A DNA stretch of 64,000 nt from Ruminococcus flavefaciens AE3010 (GCF_000526795.1 NZ_JAGT01000001.1:3144501-3208500), one strand, 5' to 3'; counted from the stretch's first letter, positions 1 through 8,884 are shown. Translations and numbers: made by a program. Notes: generated by a model from the sequence alone, not told the origin.

Positions 1-2
1 TC

Positions 3-107
3 TACACAGGCGGAACTCTCAGCGGTTCGACATACTTCCAGCAGCTTGACCAGACACAGCTCGCTGCATACGGCGGTACGCTGTCAGGCGGTACTGCTAT
101 CCAATAA
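3..107 (+). CDS. C-terminal end of an unidentified protein (partial)
   Basis: An open frame enters from the left edge and stops at TAA 105-107, giving 34 residues rich in Gly, Thr, Ser and Gln. It ends GGTLSGGTAIQ, with a related GGTLSGST stretch earlier, so the tail carries an imperfect repeat. Too little remains to name the family; a secreted or surface protein would fit the composition but is a guess. Confidence 0.45.
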   Translation, partial: YTGGTLSGSTYFQQLDQTQLAAYGGTLSGGTAIQ

Positions 108-194
108 CGGGGCAATATGAGAAATGCCGTCTTACGGCAAAGAAAGTATTGCTATAAGCCGGCTTCCGGATCATTCTGATCCTTTTCTCAAAAA

Positions 195-232
195 GCGCCA
201 CAGTATCCCAAATACTGCGGCGCATTTCCCTT
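195..232 (-). terminator. Intrinsic terminator downstream of comF
   Basis: A 12-bp stem with one mismatch (195-206 with 212-223) and a 5-nt loop is followed, on the minus strand, by a T run at 191-194. It lies just past the comF stop and may also serve the convergent partial gene. Confidence 0.6.
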
Positions 233-244
233 TATAGGGGTATT

Positions 245-913
245 TCATATTTCTGATTCGTATTTGCGTGACAGAGTTTTGCAGCAGCATGCACAGTGTA
301 CAGAAGCTGCTCCTGCCTGTTTCAGTGCCGCGGTTATCTCGCGGAGAGTGCTGCCTGTTGTGCAGATATCGTCAATGAGCAGCACATTCTTCCCCTTGAT
401 TTCGGGTGAAGCTGTAAAGGCGCTTTTCAGGTTGACGGCTCTGCTCACGCGGCTCAGCTCCTTTTGGGAGTGAGTGTGACGGGACTTCACCACGGACTTT
501 GTATCAACAGGCAGTCCGAGGACCCTGCCGACTTCACTGGCGATAAGCACTGACTGATTGAAGCCGCGCCTGAGTATATCCTTTTTATGCATGGGAGCAG
601 GTATTATCACATCGACCTTTGAGGTGATACCGTCGGCTTTGAGCCTGTCTGCAAGAGCTCCGCCCAGTGCATAGGAGGCATTGCCGTCCGTTCCGTTTTT
701 CAGCAGGAATACGGCAGGCTTGACGTTCTCGTTGTAGTTGAAAGCAGCCGTGAAGCTGTCTGCGCCGTCTATTTTGAAGCTGCCGCTGTAAACGCCGAGC
801 TTGGCTGTACATTCCGCGCAGAAGCGCTCCATAGCGCCTATGAGTTCGCCGCAGACGGGACATCGTGTAGGAAAGAAAAGGTGCAGGATCCGCCTTTTCA
901 AAGTATATCTCAT
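245..913 (-). CDS. comF: ComF-family phosphoribosyltransferase-like protein
   Basis: A 222-residue cytoplasmic protein. The N-terminus has a zinc-finger-like pair, CPVCG at about residue 18 and CAEC at about 32. The C-terminal half is a PRTase fold with the PRPP-binding loop LLIDDICTTGST at about 178-189. ComF proteins are linked to uptake of transforming DNA; the exact reaction is not established. The start is chosen at the ATG with AGGTGAT 5 nt upstream. It is the last gene of a minus-strand run after the class A PBP and the RNA methyltransferase, but a hairpin-rich 300-bp spacer separates it from them. Family assignment is firm; a role in competence here is inference. Confidence 0.85.
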   Translation of the reverse strand: MRYTLKRRILHLFFPTRCPVCGELIGAMERFCAECTAKLGVYSGSFKIDGADSFTAAFNYNENVKPAVFLLKNGTDGNASYALGGALADRLKADGITSKVDVIIPAPMHKKDILRRGFNQSVLIASEVGRVLGLPVDTKSVVKSRHTHSQKELSRVSRAVNLKSAFTASPEIKGKNVLLIDDICTTGSTLREITAALKQAGAASVHCACCCKTLSRKYESEI

Positions 914-964
914 ATTATCACCTAAATTTAAAGCTCCGCATAAACGGAGCTTTTGTTTTATGTT

Positions 965-1200
965 TTATCAGGGACGCCCTCCCTTGCAGGGCGTCCCTCT
1001 TTCAAAAACAGTCCACCGGACTGTTTTTGAAATTCACCCTTGCGGAGCGCCTGACGAATTCGGGGCGCTGCCCCGAACCCTGCAAGGGCTGTCCCCCTAA
1101 TCGGGTCCGTCCCCTCTGTCGCATTGCGACATCTCCCCACCCTGTGGGGAGTAACCCTTGACCTGACCAAAGGGTTGTGAACCCTTTGGAATCCCTTTGT
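965..1200. repeat. Hairpin-dense intergenic element
   Basis: The 308-bp gap between comF and the methyltransferase gene holds no convincing gene. It holds several inverted repeats: an 11-bp perfect stem (970-980/988-998), a 14-bp perfect stem with a 3-nt loop (1001-1014/1018-1031), CGGGGC/GCCCCG (1059-1075), and shorter GTCGCA/TGCGAC and CCCCAC/GTGGGG stems up to about 1152. This looks like a dispersed palindromic (REP-like) element and could terminate or attenuate readthrough toward comF. Confidence 0.55.
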
Positions 1201-1222
1201 TGGTTTATTGCTGCTTAACTTA

Positions 1223-2338
1223 TCAGAAATACATATACAGCTGGCATTTTATCATGCCGTTGTAGAGCTTTCTGCGTTTGTGGGCTTCTGCACCGAAGAA
1301 CTTCTCAAACTCCTCATGGGGGGAGATGATGTAGCTCTGTCTGCTGCCGCCCTTTCCGAGAACTCTGCCCATTTTGCGGTAGATGTCCTCAGCCTCTCTC
1401 AGCTCAAGAAGTCTCTCGCCGTAGGGAGGATTGCAGATAACGATAGAATTTTCGGGCTGGACGAACTTGGTTATATCCGCCTGTTCAATAGTGAGTCTGG
1501 ACTTTATCCCTGCCTTGTGAGCATTATCCAGCGTCAGTGCAACGGCTGCGTCGTCGATATCAGCGCCTATGCCGTGAAACTCAGCGCTGCGGTCAACGCT
1601 GTCGATAGCTCTTTTGCGCTCCTCCTGCCAGATACGGGAGTCAAATGAGCTCCATTTCTCGGCGGCAAAGCGCCTGTTGATACCCGGAGCTATTTTCAGC
1701 GCTTTCAGAGCAGCTTCGATAAGGAGAGTACCGCTTCCGCAGAATGGGTCGCATACAACTGTATCGGGACGAACTCTTGCGAGATCGACTATTCCTGCCG
1801 CAAGGGTCTCCTTGATAGGAGCTGCATTGGAATTGCGCCTGTAGCCGCGCTTGTGGAGCCCAACGCCGCTGGTGTCAAGGTAAAGGGAAACAACGTCCTT
1901 GAGGATATTGAACTTTATCTGTACTGTGGGACCTGTCTCGTCGAACCAGTTTATGTTGTACTTGGATTTAAGGCGTTCCACCGCAGCCTTTTTGATTATG
2001 GACTGACAGTCGGGAACGCTGTGGAGTGCCGAGTTGAGCGACGAGCCCTTGACGGGGAATGCGTCTGTGGGAGCTATATAGCGTTCCAGCTCCACGGCTC
2101 TTACGCCCTGAAAGAGCTCCTCAAAGGTAGTAGCCCTGAACTCGATGAGCTCGATAAGTACTCTCTCGGCTGTGGACAGGCAAAGATTAGCACGGGCGAG
2201 AATATTCTCGTCGCCCGTGAAGCTTATCTTACCGTCGCTGACTTTAAGGTCAGTGCCGCCTATTTTTTGTATTTCGTATTTCAGTACGCTTTCCAGACCA
2301 AAGTGGCATGGACAGCATAATCTTATATTACTGCTCAA
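1223..2338 (-). CDS. THUMP-domain class I rRNA methyltransferase (RlmL/YpsC type)
   Basis: A 371-residue SAM-dependent RNA methyltransferase. The N-terminal ~160 residues match the THUMP RNA-binding region. The catalytic Rossmann fold has the SAM motif DPFCGSG at about 197-203 and the catalytic ICNPPYGE motif of N2-guanine enzymes near residue 303. In the RlmL/YpsC family the product is m2G in 23S rRNA. The start is a TTG codon preceded by AGGTGATAAT, the same ribosome-binding arrangement as comF. It lies 14 bp after the PBP stop codon, so the two are probably co-transcribed. The exact modified base is not deducible. Confidence 0.85.
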   Translation of the reverse strand: MSSNIRLCCPCHFGLESVLKYEIQKIGGTDLKVSDGKISFTGDENILARANLCLSTAERVLIELIEFRATTFEELFQGVRAVELERYIAPTDAFPVKGSSLNSALHSVPDCQSIIKKAAVERLKSKYNINWFDETGPTVQIKFNILKDVVSLYLDTSGVGLHKRGYRRNSNAAPIKETLAAGIVDLARVRPDTVVCDPFCGSGTLLIEAALKALKIAPGINRRFAAEKWSSFDSRIWQEERKRAIDSVDRSAEFHGIGADIDDAAVALTLDNAHKAGIKSRLTIEQADITKFVQPENSIVICNPPYGERLLELREAEDIYRKMGRVLGKGGSRQSYIISPHEEFEKFFGAEAHKRRKLYNGMIKCQLYMYF

Positions 2339-2352
2339 ATTATCACCTGATA

Positions 2353-4809
2353 TTAGTATTCGAGGGCTCCGCCTGCAGCTATACCTGCGTCGCCGCCGCC
2401 TGCGCCTGCATCACCGCCGCCGCTTACGTCACCGCCGCCTGCTGCACCGCCGCCGCTTACATCGCCGCCGCCTGCTGCACCGCCGCCGCTTACGTCGCCG
2501 CCGCCTGCTGTACCGCCGCCGCTTACATTACCGCCGCCTGCTGCTGCACCGCCGCCAGCTGCGCCCGAGTTATCGGAAGCCTGTGTTGTTGTCTGTGTAG
2601 ATGAAGATGAACCGCCGTGAGCACCGTTACAGTACGGAGGTGAGTAGTCTTCTGTAGTCTCCGACTTCCAGTAGCCTGTTACGCCTCTGCCGCAGTTAGG
2701 TCCTGCGATGCCGCCTGTAGATGAACACATAGGAGCTTCGATAACGGAGCTTACCTTCTCAAAGTAAGGAGACGTATCGGCATACTCTGTAGTAATGTAG
2801 TCACCGATGATATTTTTCCATATCTGAGCGGATACGATTCCTTTAAGGTAGAGGTTATCGTTATTGTACTTATAACCCATGGTCATACCGCTGACAAAAT
2901 CGGGAGTAAGTCCGACGAATACTTCGTCGTGCCAGTCCTGAGTAGTACCTGTCTTACCGCATACTTCCTTATTGTAAAGCTTGGCGGCAGTACCTGTACC
3001 GTTGTCGATAACGTTTTTGAGAAGTCTGTTCATTACCCATGCAGTCTCGTCTGATACAGCTTGTCTCGGGTTGCCGTTGTTCTCATAGATTATCTGCTGG
3101 CTGCTGTCCTCTATCCTTGTGATGATGTGAGCCTCGTTGTAGATGCCCTGATTGCCGTATGGGATATATGCGTTTACAAGATTTTCAAGGGTGATACCAA
3201 CGTCAAGAGCTCCCAGTGTCATAGGAGAGTAGTTCTTATCGTATGCACGGAAGTCTACTCCCAGCTTTTCAGTGGAGAACTTGAATACTTCTTCCAGACC
3301 GAATTTATAAATGAGCTGTGCGGGGGCAGTATTGTATGACTGCTGGAGTGCATAGTACAGCTTGAGAGGCTGACCGTTACCGCCTGAGCCCTCGTAGTTG
3401 TTAGGCCATGGCTGTCCGTTATCACCTGTGATCTCAGTTGTGGGAAGCTTTGAATCGTATATGGTGGAGCCCCAGTGTACCTGACCTGACTCGATACCGT
3501 AGCCGTATGCTGTGATAGGCTTTACAGTAGAACCGATCTGTCTCTTGTCGCGGACAGCATAGTTTGTACCAAGTGAACCTACCTTTGGTCCGATATCGCC
3601 TACGGCGCAGAGTATCTCGCCGTCGTAGTTCATAGCCACGAATGCGATATGTGGGAGGTATTCCTCAGCCTGTCCGTCGCCGTCTATATCAGCCCATTTT
3701 TTGACATAGGATTCGCCGACCATATTATTGATGTCAAGGAGCCTGTTTTCAACGTACTCCTGCATCTTTTCATCGTAGGTAGTATAGATCTTGAAGCCGC
3801 CCTTGTTGATCTTTTCGAGAGCGTCCCACTCGTCAACAAGGTTGTACTTCTCCTGGATTATGCGCATAGCCTCGAAGTAAGCTGCGTCAAGTATCCATGT
3901 GTTCTGCTTCTGCTTTTCGATCTCTTCCTCGGCAGTGAGCTCGGGGTGAGCTGCAAGGTACTCGGGATCGTCTGTGTATATAAGGGGAGTCTTGATGTAC
4001 TCCTGATACTCATCGTAGGTTATAGCACCGTTCTCGTAAAGCTTATAGAGAACGTATTCCTGACGGGGCTTGTTGTTTGCGCGTCCGTCACTGACAAGGG
4101 GCTTGGTGAGGTCGTCGTCCTGATGGTAGTAAGCAAAGGGACCGTAATCCTCAGGGCTCTTGGGGATAGCTGCAAGTACAGCTGCCTCGGGGACAGTGAG
4201 CTTGTCCACGTCCTTGCCGAAGTATTTGAGGGAAGCGAGCTGGATACCGTTATAAGCGCCGCCGAAAGCGATATAGTTCAGGTACTCCTCCAGTATCTCG
4301 TCCTTGGAGTAGCTCTTTTCCAGCTGCATAGCTGCGAAGATCTCACGTATCTTACGCTGGGGAGTTTGTCTGTCGTCGCCTGACAGGTTCTTGATAAGCT
4401 GCTGAGTGATAGTGGAACCACCCTGCTTGGTATCATAGAAGTGCAGGAACATGTTGAGGAAAGCGGAGAATGTACGCTTGTAGTCAACACCGTCGTGTAC
4501 GTAGAAACGCTCGTCCTCGGTATAAACGAAGCAGTTGCGGACATGCTGAGGTATCTTGTCTATGCTGACAGGGATACGCTGGAAGTCGTTCTGTACACGG
4601 TGCATGACTTTGAGCTCAGACTCGCCTTCATCGTTCATTATCTCGTGGTAGAAGTAGGTATCGCTTCCCGATTCAAGCTGCTGAAGGGTCACGCTGGTGG
4701 CGTCGTCCATGAAGTTGAGGACGTAAACGGTCAGCGCGGTACTTACGATAGTACCCGTGATGATTATGACCAGAAGCAGCGAAAGAAGTGTGGTAGCGAT
4801 GACGGTCAT
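2353..4809 (-). CDS. Class A penicillin-binding protein (bifunctional peptidoglycan synthase)
   Basis: Builds and cross-links peptidoglycan outside the membrane. A membrane segment (residues 3-30) is followed by a GT51 glycosyltransferase domain with EDERFY (about 97) and GGSTITQQLIKN (about 130). The transpeptidase domain has the active-site STVK (about 430), SYN (about 490) and KTGTT (about 620). The C-terminus is a Gly-rich repeat tail ending GGALEY. This open frame begins at an ATG with no ribosome-binding site. A typical Lys-rich cytoplasmic N-terminal tail lies directly upstream in a different frame (4810-4933), so the true protein probably spans 4933 to 2353 across a frameshift. It is the first gene of an operon with the downstream methyltransferase. 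Confidence 0.9.
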   Translation of the reverse strand: MTVIATTLLSLLLVIIITGTIVSTALTVYVLNFMDDATSVTLQQLESGSDTYFYHEIMNDEGESELKVMHRVQNDFQRIPVSIDKIPQHVRNCFVYTEDERFYVHDGVDYKRTFSAFLNMFLHFYDTKQGGSTITQQLIKNLSGDDRQTPQRKIREIFAAMQLEKSYSKDEILEEYLNYIAFGGAYNGIQLASLKYFGKDVDKLTVPEAAVLAAIPKSPEDYGPFAYYHQDDDLTKPLVSDGRANNKPRQEYVLYKLYENGAITYDEYQEYIKTPLIYTDDPEYLAAHPELTAEEEIEKQKQNTWILDAAYFEAMRIIQEKYNLVDEWDALEKINKGGFKIYTTYDEKMQEYVENRLLDINNMVGESYVKKWADIDGDGQAEEYLPHIAFVAMNYDGEILCAVGDIGPKVGSLGTNYAVRDKRQIGSTVKPITAYGYGIESGQVHWGSTIYDSKLPTTEITGDNGQPWPNNYEGSGGNGQPLKLYYALQQSYNTAPAQLIYKFGLEEVFKFSTEKLGVDFRAYDKNYSPMTLGALDVGITLENLVNAYIPYGNQGIYNEAHIITRIEDSSQQIIYENNGNPRQAVSDETAWVMNRLLKNVIDNGTGTAAKLYNKEVCGKTGTTQDWHDEVFVGLTPDFVSGMTMGYKYNNDNLYLKGIVSAQIWKNIIGDYITTEYADTSPYFEKVSSVIEAPMCSSTGGIAGPNCGRGVTGYWKSETTEDYSPPYCNGAHGGSSSSTQTTTQASDNSGAAGGGAAAGGGNVSGGGTAGGGDVSGGGAAGGGDVSGGGAAGGGDVSGGGDAGAGGGDAGIAAGGALEY
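2400..2545 (-). repeat. 33-bp tandem repeat coding the Gly-rich tail of the PBP
   Basis: About three full 33-bp units encode SGGGxAGGGDV repeats (residues ~763-795), flanked by degenerate copies. It is low-complexity GC-rich DNA, prone to length change. Confidence 0.75.
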
Positions 4810-4933
4810 TATCTTTTTGAAGATGATAAAGCCTTTACTGTGTTTTTTTCTTTTTCTTCTTGGGCGGATTTCTGCGCAGTTCGTCGTCGGCAGGGACGAG
4901 CTGTGCGGAAGCCTTTCTTTTTTTATCGTTCAT
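4810..4933 (-). other. Out-of-frame N-terminal tail of the PBP (frameshift at an A7 run)
   Basis: An ATG at 4933 opens a frame reading MNDKKRKASAQLVP, then NPP and a Lys run, and stops at TAA just past AAAAAAA (minus strand). Removing one A would continue as HSKGFIIFKKIMTVIA, straight into the PBP membrane segment. This is the usual architecture of such PBPs. It is a real frameshift, a slippage site, or a homopolymer sequencing error. Confidence 0.7.
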
Positions 4934-5007
4934 TTTGTCAGAATGGACCGCTTTTTTAGCGGTAAGCTCCTTTCAAATATATTTTTACGTATAAATATAC
5001 ATCATAT

Positions 5008-5036
5008 ATTATATCACTTTGAGCGTGAAATGTTAA
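5008..5036 (-). promoter_or_regulatory. SigmaA-type promoter of the PBP operon
   Basis: On the minus strand TTAACA is separated by 17 nt from TATAAT, about 75 nt upstream of the ATG at 4933. An AAAGGAG motif and a small hairpin (ACCGCT/AGCGGT) lie in the leader. Confidence 0.6.
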
Positions 5037-5122
5037 GACTTTTCCGAAAAAATCGGCGATTTGTATAATATAGAAAAATCGGGCGATAATATTTACGGAT
5101 ATTTCGGCAAGGGAGTGATAAA

Positions 5123-5464
5123 ATGACGCTGAAAAACGCAAAAAAAATCTATTTTACCCTCATAGCGGCGGTGACTGTATCGGGCTTTCTTACGGTCTGT
5201 ACGCTGGGTCAGGCTGTCCGCAGGAAAAAGCTGGAGACGCGGCTTGCGGCAGCTGCCACAGAGCATGAAGAAACGCCGCTTTTCACGGTAAGGGAAAGCG
5301 GCGGACGTGCAGTGGTTTTCCGCAGCGGCGAGGATAAGCCCTATCTGCTCATAGACATCGACACGGCTCTGCTGTCGGACTGCGACAGGGCGCAGCTTGC
5401 GGAGGGGATATATTTTACTTCTGAGAGCACTCTTCGGCAGTATATCGAGGATATCTCATCGTGA
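5123..5464 (+). CDS. Membrane-anchored protein with BofC C-terminal-like domain
   Basis: A 113-residue protein with one N-terminal membrane segment (about residues 10-30) and a short extracytoplasmic region. The stretch from about residue 54 follows the pattern of BofC C-terminal-like proteins of Clostridia: GRAVVF, then KPYLLIDIDTALLSDCD, then a C-terminal LRQYIEDISS. The function of these small proteins is not established. The start has GGGAGTG 6 nt upstream. Its last codons overlap the end of the convergent flavin reductase gene by 9 bp. Confidence 0.6.
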   Translation: MTLKNAKKIYFTLIAAVTVSGFLTVCTLGQAVRRKKLETRLAAAATEHEETPLFTVRESGGRAVVFRSGEDKPYLLIDIDTALLSDCDRAQLAEGIYFTSESTLRQYIEDISS

Positions 5465-6046
5465 GCCCTGCTTGGGTCTGTGCTTTTTCTTTTTTCGGAC
5501 AGAGAAGCCGAAATCGCCCAGCTTTCTGCCGAGGGTGAAGTACTCTCCGTGGGCGAAAGCCATGAGCCCGCACTGCTGGAGATTCAGCTTGCCCTTGCTG
5601 TCGATGTACTTCTCGTCGGCGTCTATGCCGACTATCTCCGCAAGGAACATGGTGTGGGAGCCGAGAAGCTTTTCGTCCACTACCCTACACTCAAGGCTCA
5701 GGGGACACTCCTCGATAAGGGGCGGAGCTACCTTTTGCGCGGGCACTGTATGGAAGCCGCAGGCGCTGAACTTGTCCGTGTTCTTTCCGCTTTTTACGCC
5801 GCAGAAGTCAGTCTCGCGGCACATAGCCGAGGTGGTAAGGTTTATGACGAACTCTCCCGATGCCTTGATGATGTCGTGGGAGTAGCGCTCGGGGCGAACG
5901 GATATGTATGTCATGGGCGGACGGGTGCAGACTATGCCTGTCCAGCCGATAGTGAGCACGTTGGGCTGCTCAATGGTGCCGCATGTGACAAGGGCGGCAG
6001 GTACGGGAGCCAGCAGAGTGCTGCCCTTCCAGAATTGTTTTGCCAT
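5456..6046 (-). CDS. Flavin reductase-like (FMN-binding split barrel) protein
   Basis: A 196-residue cytoplasmic protein of the flavin reductase-like domain family. The N-terminal LLAPVPAALVTCG is followed by NVLTIGWTGIVCT and RPPMTYISVRPERYSHDII, a typical FMN-binding split-barrel order. Such proteins bind FMN and pass electrons from NAD(P)H or a partner ferredoxin. It ends in a basic KKKKHRPKQGSR tail. It lies 47 bp after an EFR1-type flavodoxin-ferredoxin gene on the same strand, which suggests a shared electron-transfer role. The substrate is unknown. Confidence 0.85.
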   Translation of the reverse strand: MAKQFWKGSTLLAPVPAALVTCGTIEQPNVLTIGWTGIVCTRPPMTYISVRPERYSHDIIKASGEFVINLTTSAMCRETDFCGVKSGKNTDKFSACGFHTVPAQKVAPPLIEECPLSLECRVVDEKLLGSHTMFLAEIVGIDADEKYIDSKGKLNLQQCGLMAFAHGEYFTLGRKLGDFGFSVRKKKKHRPKQGSR

Positions 6047-6093
6047 ATTTTCTCCTTTTCATGGGAATGGGGCTGCTGTGCAGCCCCGAAGCT

Positions 6094-6870
6094 TTATCTT
6101 ATCTCATTGAGGAAATGCCTGTATTCCTCGAAGTTGTACTTGCCCTTTTCACGGGTGACTGTGCCGTACTCTATGGCGTTGGTGGGGCAGTTGCCTATGC
6201 ACGCCATGCAGTGTGAGCAGCTGTCTCCCCATGAGGGCTTATCCTCTCTGAGAGTGATGTTGCTGAGGGGACAGACCTCCTCACATTTTCCGCAGCCTAT
6301 GCACTTGTCAAGAACGGAAAAGTCCTTGGCGTTTATCTTGTGCTTGCAGAAGTAGGAGTTGATAGGAAGTGTTATGAGCTTCTCGACAAGGAGTACATGT
6401 CTTGTCTTGAGCTTTTCGCAGTTCTGTATGCTGTTGGATATCTCGTCGATCTTGTCAAAGGCTTTGAACAGACGATCCTTTATCTCGTCGTCTGTCTGTC
6501 CCTTGTAATGGCTGATATAGTAGTTATTGGGCATTACAGGCTCTGCGCAGCCCATGAACTCCATATCCTTTTTCTTGAAAAGCTTTTTTGCCTGCCATGC
6601 GGTTATGCCTGCATAGCCTGCGTTGTCGGCGATGAAGTATACAGCTCTGCTGCCTGTGAAGCTTGTGTTTTTCAGATAGTCGTATACGAACCGCGGCATT
6701 TCGCTCATATAAACAGGTGCACAGACGATGAACGGCTTGTCGGAGTGGAGCTCCGAATAGTCGTTTTTTCTTATCCTGCCAAGAAGGTCTATACACTGGT
6801 CGTCAAGTTTTTTTGCAAGCTCCGTGGCAATGAACTTTGTGTTGCCCGTAGCTGAATAGTAAAGGATCAT
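6094..6870 (-). CDS. EFR1-type flavodoxin/4Fe-4S ferredoxin fusion
   Basis: A 258-residue protein with an N-terminal flavodoxin-like domain (YYSATGNTKF at residue 4, an FMN phosphate loop). The C-terminal bacterial ferredoxin domain carries two 4Fe-4S motifs, CIGCGKCEEVCP and CSHCMACIGNCP. Proteins of this build are annotated as the EFR1 family. It follows the purine permease gene by 48 bp and precedes the flavin reductase gene, so the three may share a transcript. A role in intracellular electron transfer is inferred from the domains; no partner enzyme is evident. Confidence 0.85.
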   Translation of the reverse strand: MILYYSATGNTKFIATELAKKLDDQCIDLLGRIRKNDYSELHSDKPFIVCAPVYMSEMPRFVYDYLKNTSFTGSRAVYFIADNAGYAGITAWQAKKLFKKKDMEFMGCAEPVMPNNYYISHYKGQTDDEIKDRLFKAFDKIDEISNSIQNCEKLKTRHVLLVEKLITLPINSYFCKHKINAKDFSVLDKCIGCGKCEEVCPLSNITLREDKPSWGDSCSHCMACIGNCPTNAIEYGTVTREKGKYNFEEYRHFLNEIR

Positions 6871-6918
6871 AAAACTCCCCCTAAGATAGTATTTGCTTAT
6901 GGCGCATGGCGCCGAGGA

Positions 6919-8280
6919 TCACAGGAAAATATATTTGAGTACAAAGAGTACTGCGAGTACATACATGATAGGATTTATCTCCCTGCGCTTGCCGCAGATG
7001 AGATTTATCACCACGTAGGAGATAACGCCGATGGCGATACCCTCGGATATGCTGTAGAACAGCGGCATTGCTATGACGCAGAGGTAAGCGGGGATAGCCG
7101 AGGCGTAGTTTTTCTCGTCAACTTTTATCTCCGATACCGTGCAGAACATGAGGAAGCCTACCAGAATAAGGGCTGGGGCTGTTGCAAATGCGGGTATAGC
7201 AATGAATATAGGTGCAAGGAACATTGACAGCAGGAACAGTACAGCCGTAGTCAGGGCTGTGAGACCTGTTCTTCCGCCTGCTGCAACGCCTGCGGAGGAC
7301 TCAACAAAGGTGGTGGTGGTAGATGTACCGAGCACAGCGCCTGCGGTAGTAGCCACGGCATCTGCCATGAGGGCGGGACGTATTGCAGGAAGTTTGCCCT
7401 CTTTGTCGAGGAGCCCTGCCTTTGTGCTGACGCCTATGAGAGTGCCAAGTGTGTCGAAGAGGTCAACGAAGAGGAATGAGAATATAACAACGATGAAGTT
7501 GAATATTCCCACAGCGTCGAAGTCCACGCTGAAGCACTGTCCGAATGTGTCGCCCAGCTTTGTGAAGTCGGTCATGGTGAATGAGGGGATAAGTGAGAAT
7601 GCTTCAAGCTCAGGGGCGGGAGTATATATTCCCGTGACCTCGCAGATGATGCCCAGTATCCATGTGGCTATTATGCCTATGAGGATAGCGCCCTTTACTC
7701 TTTTGATGTAAAGCACGGACATGATGAGCAGTCCTATAAGTGCAAGGAGTGCGCATATGCCTGCGGTATGGAAATCCTCGCGGAAGTCCCTCAGCTGTAC
7801 AAGAGTTGCGGAGTCAACTGCAAGACCTGAGTTCTGGAGTCCGATGAATGCGATGAACAGACCGATACCCACGGATACCGCCCGTTTCAGCGAAAGGGGT
7901 ATGGCGTCGAATATGGCTTCTCTGACTTTGGTGAGAGACAGGACGATAAATATGATACCCTCGATGAACACCGCAAGGAGAGCCACCTGCCACGGATAGC
8001 CCAGATTACCGCAGACCGTGTACGCCATGTAGGCGTTGAGTCCCATGCCTGCCGAAAGAGCAAAGGGCAGATTTGCCATGAAAGCCATGCACACAGTTCC
8101 TATGAACGAAGCGATACATGTGGCAAGGAGCACCGCTGTGGGGTCCATGCCTGTCTTTGACAGGACGTTGGGGTTTACGGCGAGGATATACGCCATTGTC
8201 ATAAATGTGGTTATACCTGCGGCTATCTCAGTCTTGGTGTTGGTGCCGCGCTCTTTAAGTTTGAACAGCTTTTCAAGCAT
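6919..8280 (-). CDS. NCS2-family (AzgA-like) purine permease
   Basis: A polytopic membrane protein of about 453 residues with at least ten hydrophobic segments. It has NCS2/AzgA signatures: TEIAAGITTFMTMAYILAVNP near the N-terminus, then SAGMGLNAYMAYTV and GTSTTTTFVESSAGVAAGGRTGL. It would import purine bases by proton symport. The ATG at 8280 is preferred over the one at 8301 because GAGGCGGGG precedes it and the longer form overlaps hpt. It follows hpt by 10 bp. Together they form a purine salvage unit: import of the base, then conversion to the nucleotide. Confidence 0.9.
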   Translation of the reverse strand: MLEKLFKLKERGTNTKTEIAAGITTFMTMAYILAVNPNVLSKTGMDPTAVLLATCIASFIGTVCMAFMANLPFALSAGMGLNAYMAYTVCGNLGYPWQVALLAVFIEGIIFIVLSLTKVREAIFDAIPLSLKRAVSVGIGLFIAFIGLQNSGLAVDSATLVQLRDFREDFHTAGICALLALIGLLIMSVLYIKRVKGAILIGIIATWILGIICEVTGIYTPAPELEAFSLIPSFTMTDFTKLGDTFGQCFSVDFDAVGIFNFIVVIFSFLFVDLFDTLGTLIGVSTKAGLLDKEGKLPAIRPALMADAVATTAGAVLGTSTTTTFVESSAGVAAGGRTGLTALTTAVLFLLSMFLAPIFIAIPAFATAPALILVGFLMFCTVSEIKVDEKNYASAIPAYLCVIAMPLFYSISEGIAIGVISYVVINLICGKRREINPIMYVLAVLFVLKYIFL

Positions 8281-8290
8281 CTGCCCCGCC

Positions 8291-8839
8291 TCACTCTTCA
8301 AATTCCGCTATGTAAGGCAGATTGCGGTAGAACTCGCCGTAGTCCAGGCCATAGCCGATAACGAAGTAGTCGGGTATGGTGAACAGTGAGTAGTCCGCTT
8401 TAAGGTCTACCACGCGGCGGTCGGGCTTGTCGAGGAGGGTTATCACTCTCAGGGACAGGGGATTGCGGACGTTGAGTATCTTGATTATCTCATTGAGTGT
8501 GCGTCCAGTGTCGATGATGTCCTCGATTATGACTATGTGATACTTGCTGATGTCGTGCTTGAGGTCCATGGTTATCTCAACGTGACCTGTGGACACCGTA
8601 CCCTCGAAGTAGCTCTTTGCCGCCATGAATGCTATCTCACATGGGACCGTCACTTCACGGCATATATCAGCCATGAACACAAAGGAGCCTTTGAGTATGC
8701 TGACCAGCAGTATGGGAGAGCCGTCGTATATGGAGTTTATCATGGCTCCCGCTTTTTTTATTTCTTCGCGTATCTGCTCCTCTGAGATGATAACGCGCTT
8801 TATTTTGCTTTTCCACTGTTCTGTGCTGTCAAAATTCAT
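8291..8839 (-). CDS. hpt: Hypoxanthine phosphoribosyltransferase
   Basis: A 182-residue enzyme converting hypoxanthine or guanine plus PRPP to IMP or GMP. It shows SILKGSFVFMADICR and the PRPP loop IIEDIIDTGRTLNEI at about residue 100, plus FVIGYGLDYGEFYRNLPYI near the end, a hallmark of the family. The start is supported by GGAGGAG 7 nt upstream. It is the first gene of a minus-strand run with the purine permease. The length is normal for a bacterial Hpt. Confidence 0.93.
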   Translation of the reverse strand: MNFDSTEQWKSKIKRVIISEEQIREEIKKAGAMINSIYDGSPILLVSILKGSFVFMADICREVTVPCEIAFMAAKSYFEGTVSTGHVEITMDLKHDISKYHIVIIEDIIDTGRTLNEIIKILNVRNPLSLRVITLLDKPDRRVVDLKADYSLFTIPDYFVIGYGLDYGEFYRNLPYIAEFEE

Positions 8840-8884
8840 AATAAACTCCTCCTATGCTGCTGCGAAATGTTCTGTATATAATTA

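Noticed and set aside
958..1170. Short ORFs in the hairpin spacer
   Set aside because: They read through palindromes and lack ribosome-binding sites.
3649..4383. Long opposite-strand ORF of 244 residues within the PBP gene, and similar ones at 5480-6355 and 35370-36026
   Set aside because: They mirror strongly supported genes and show low-complexity or composition-driven sequence with no motifs.
4810..4860. Programmed -1 frameshift at the PBP A7 run, as in dnaX
   Set aside because: A -1 shift leads to a stop after about a dozen codons; the PBP frame needs +1 (or -2).
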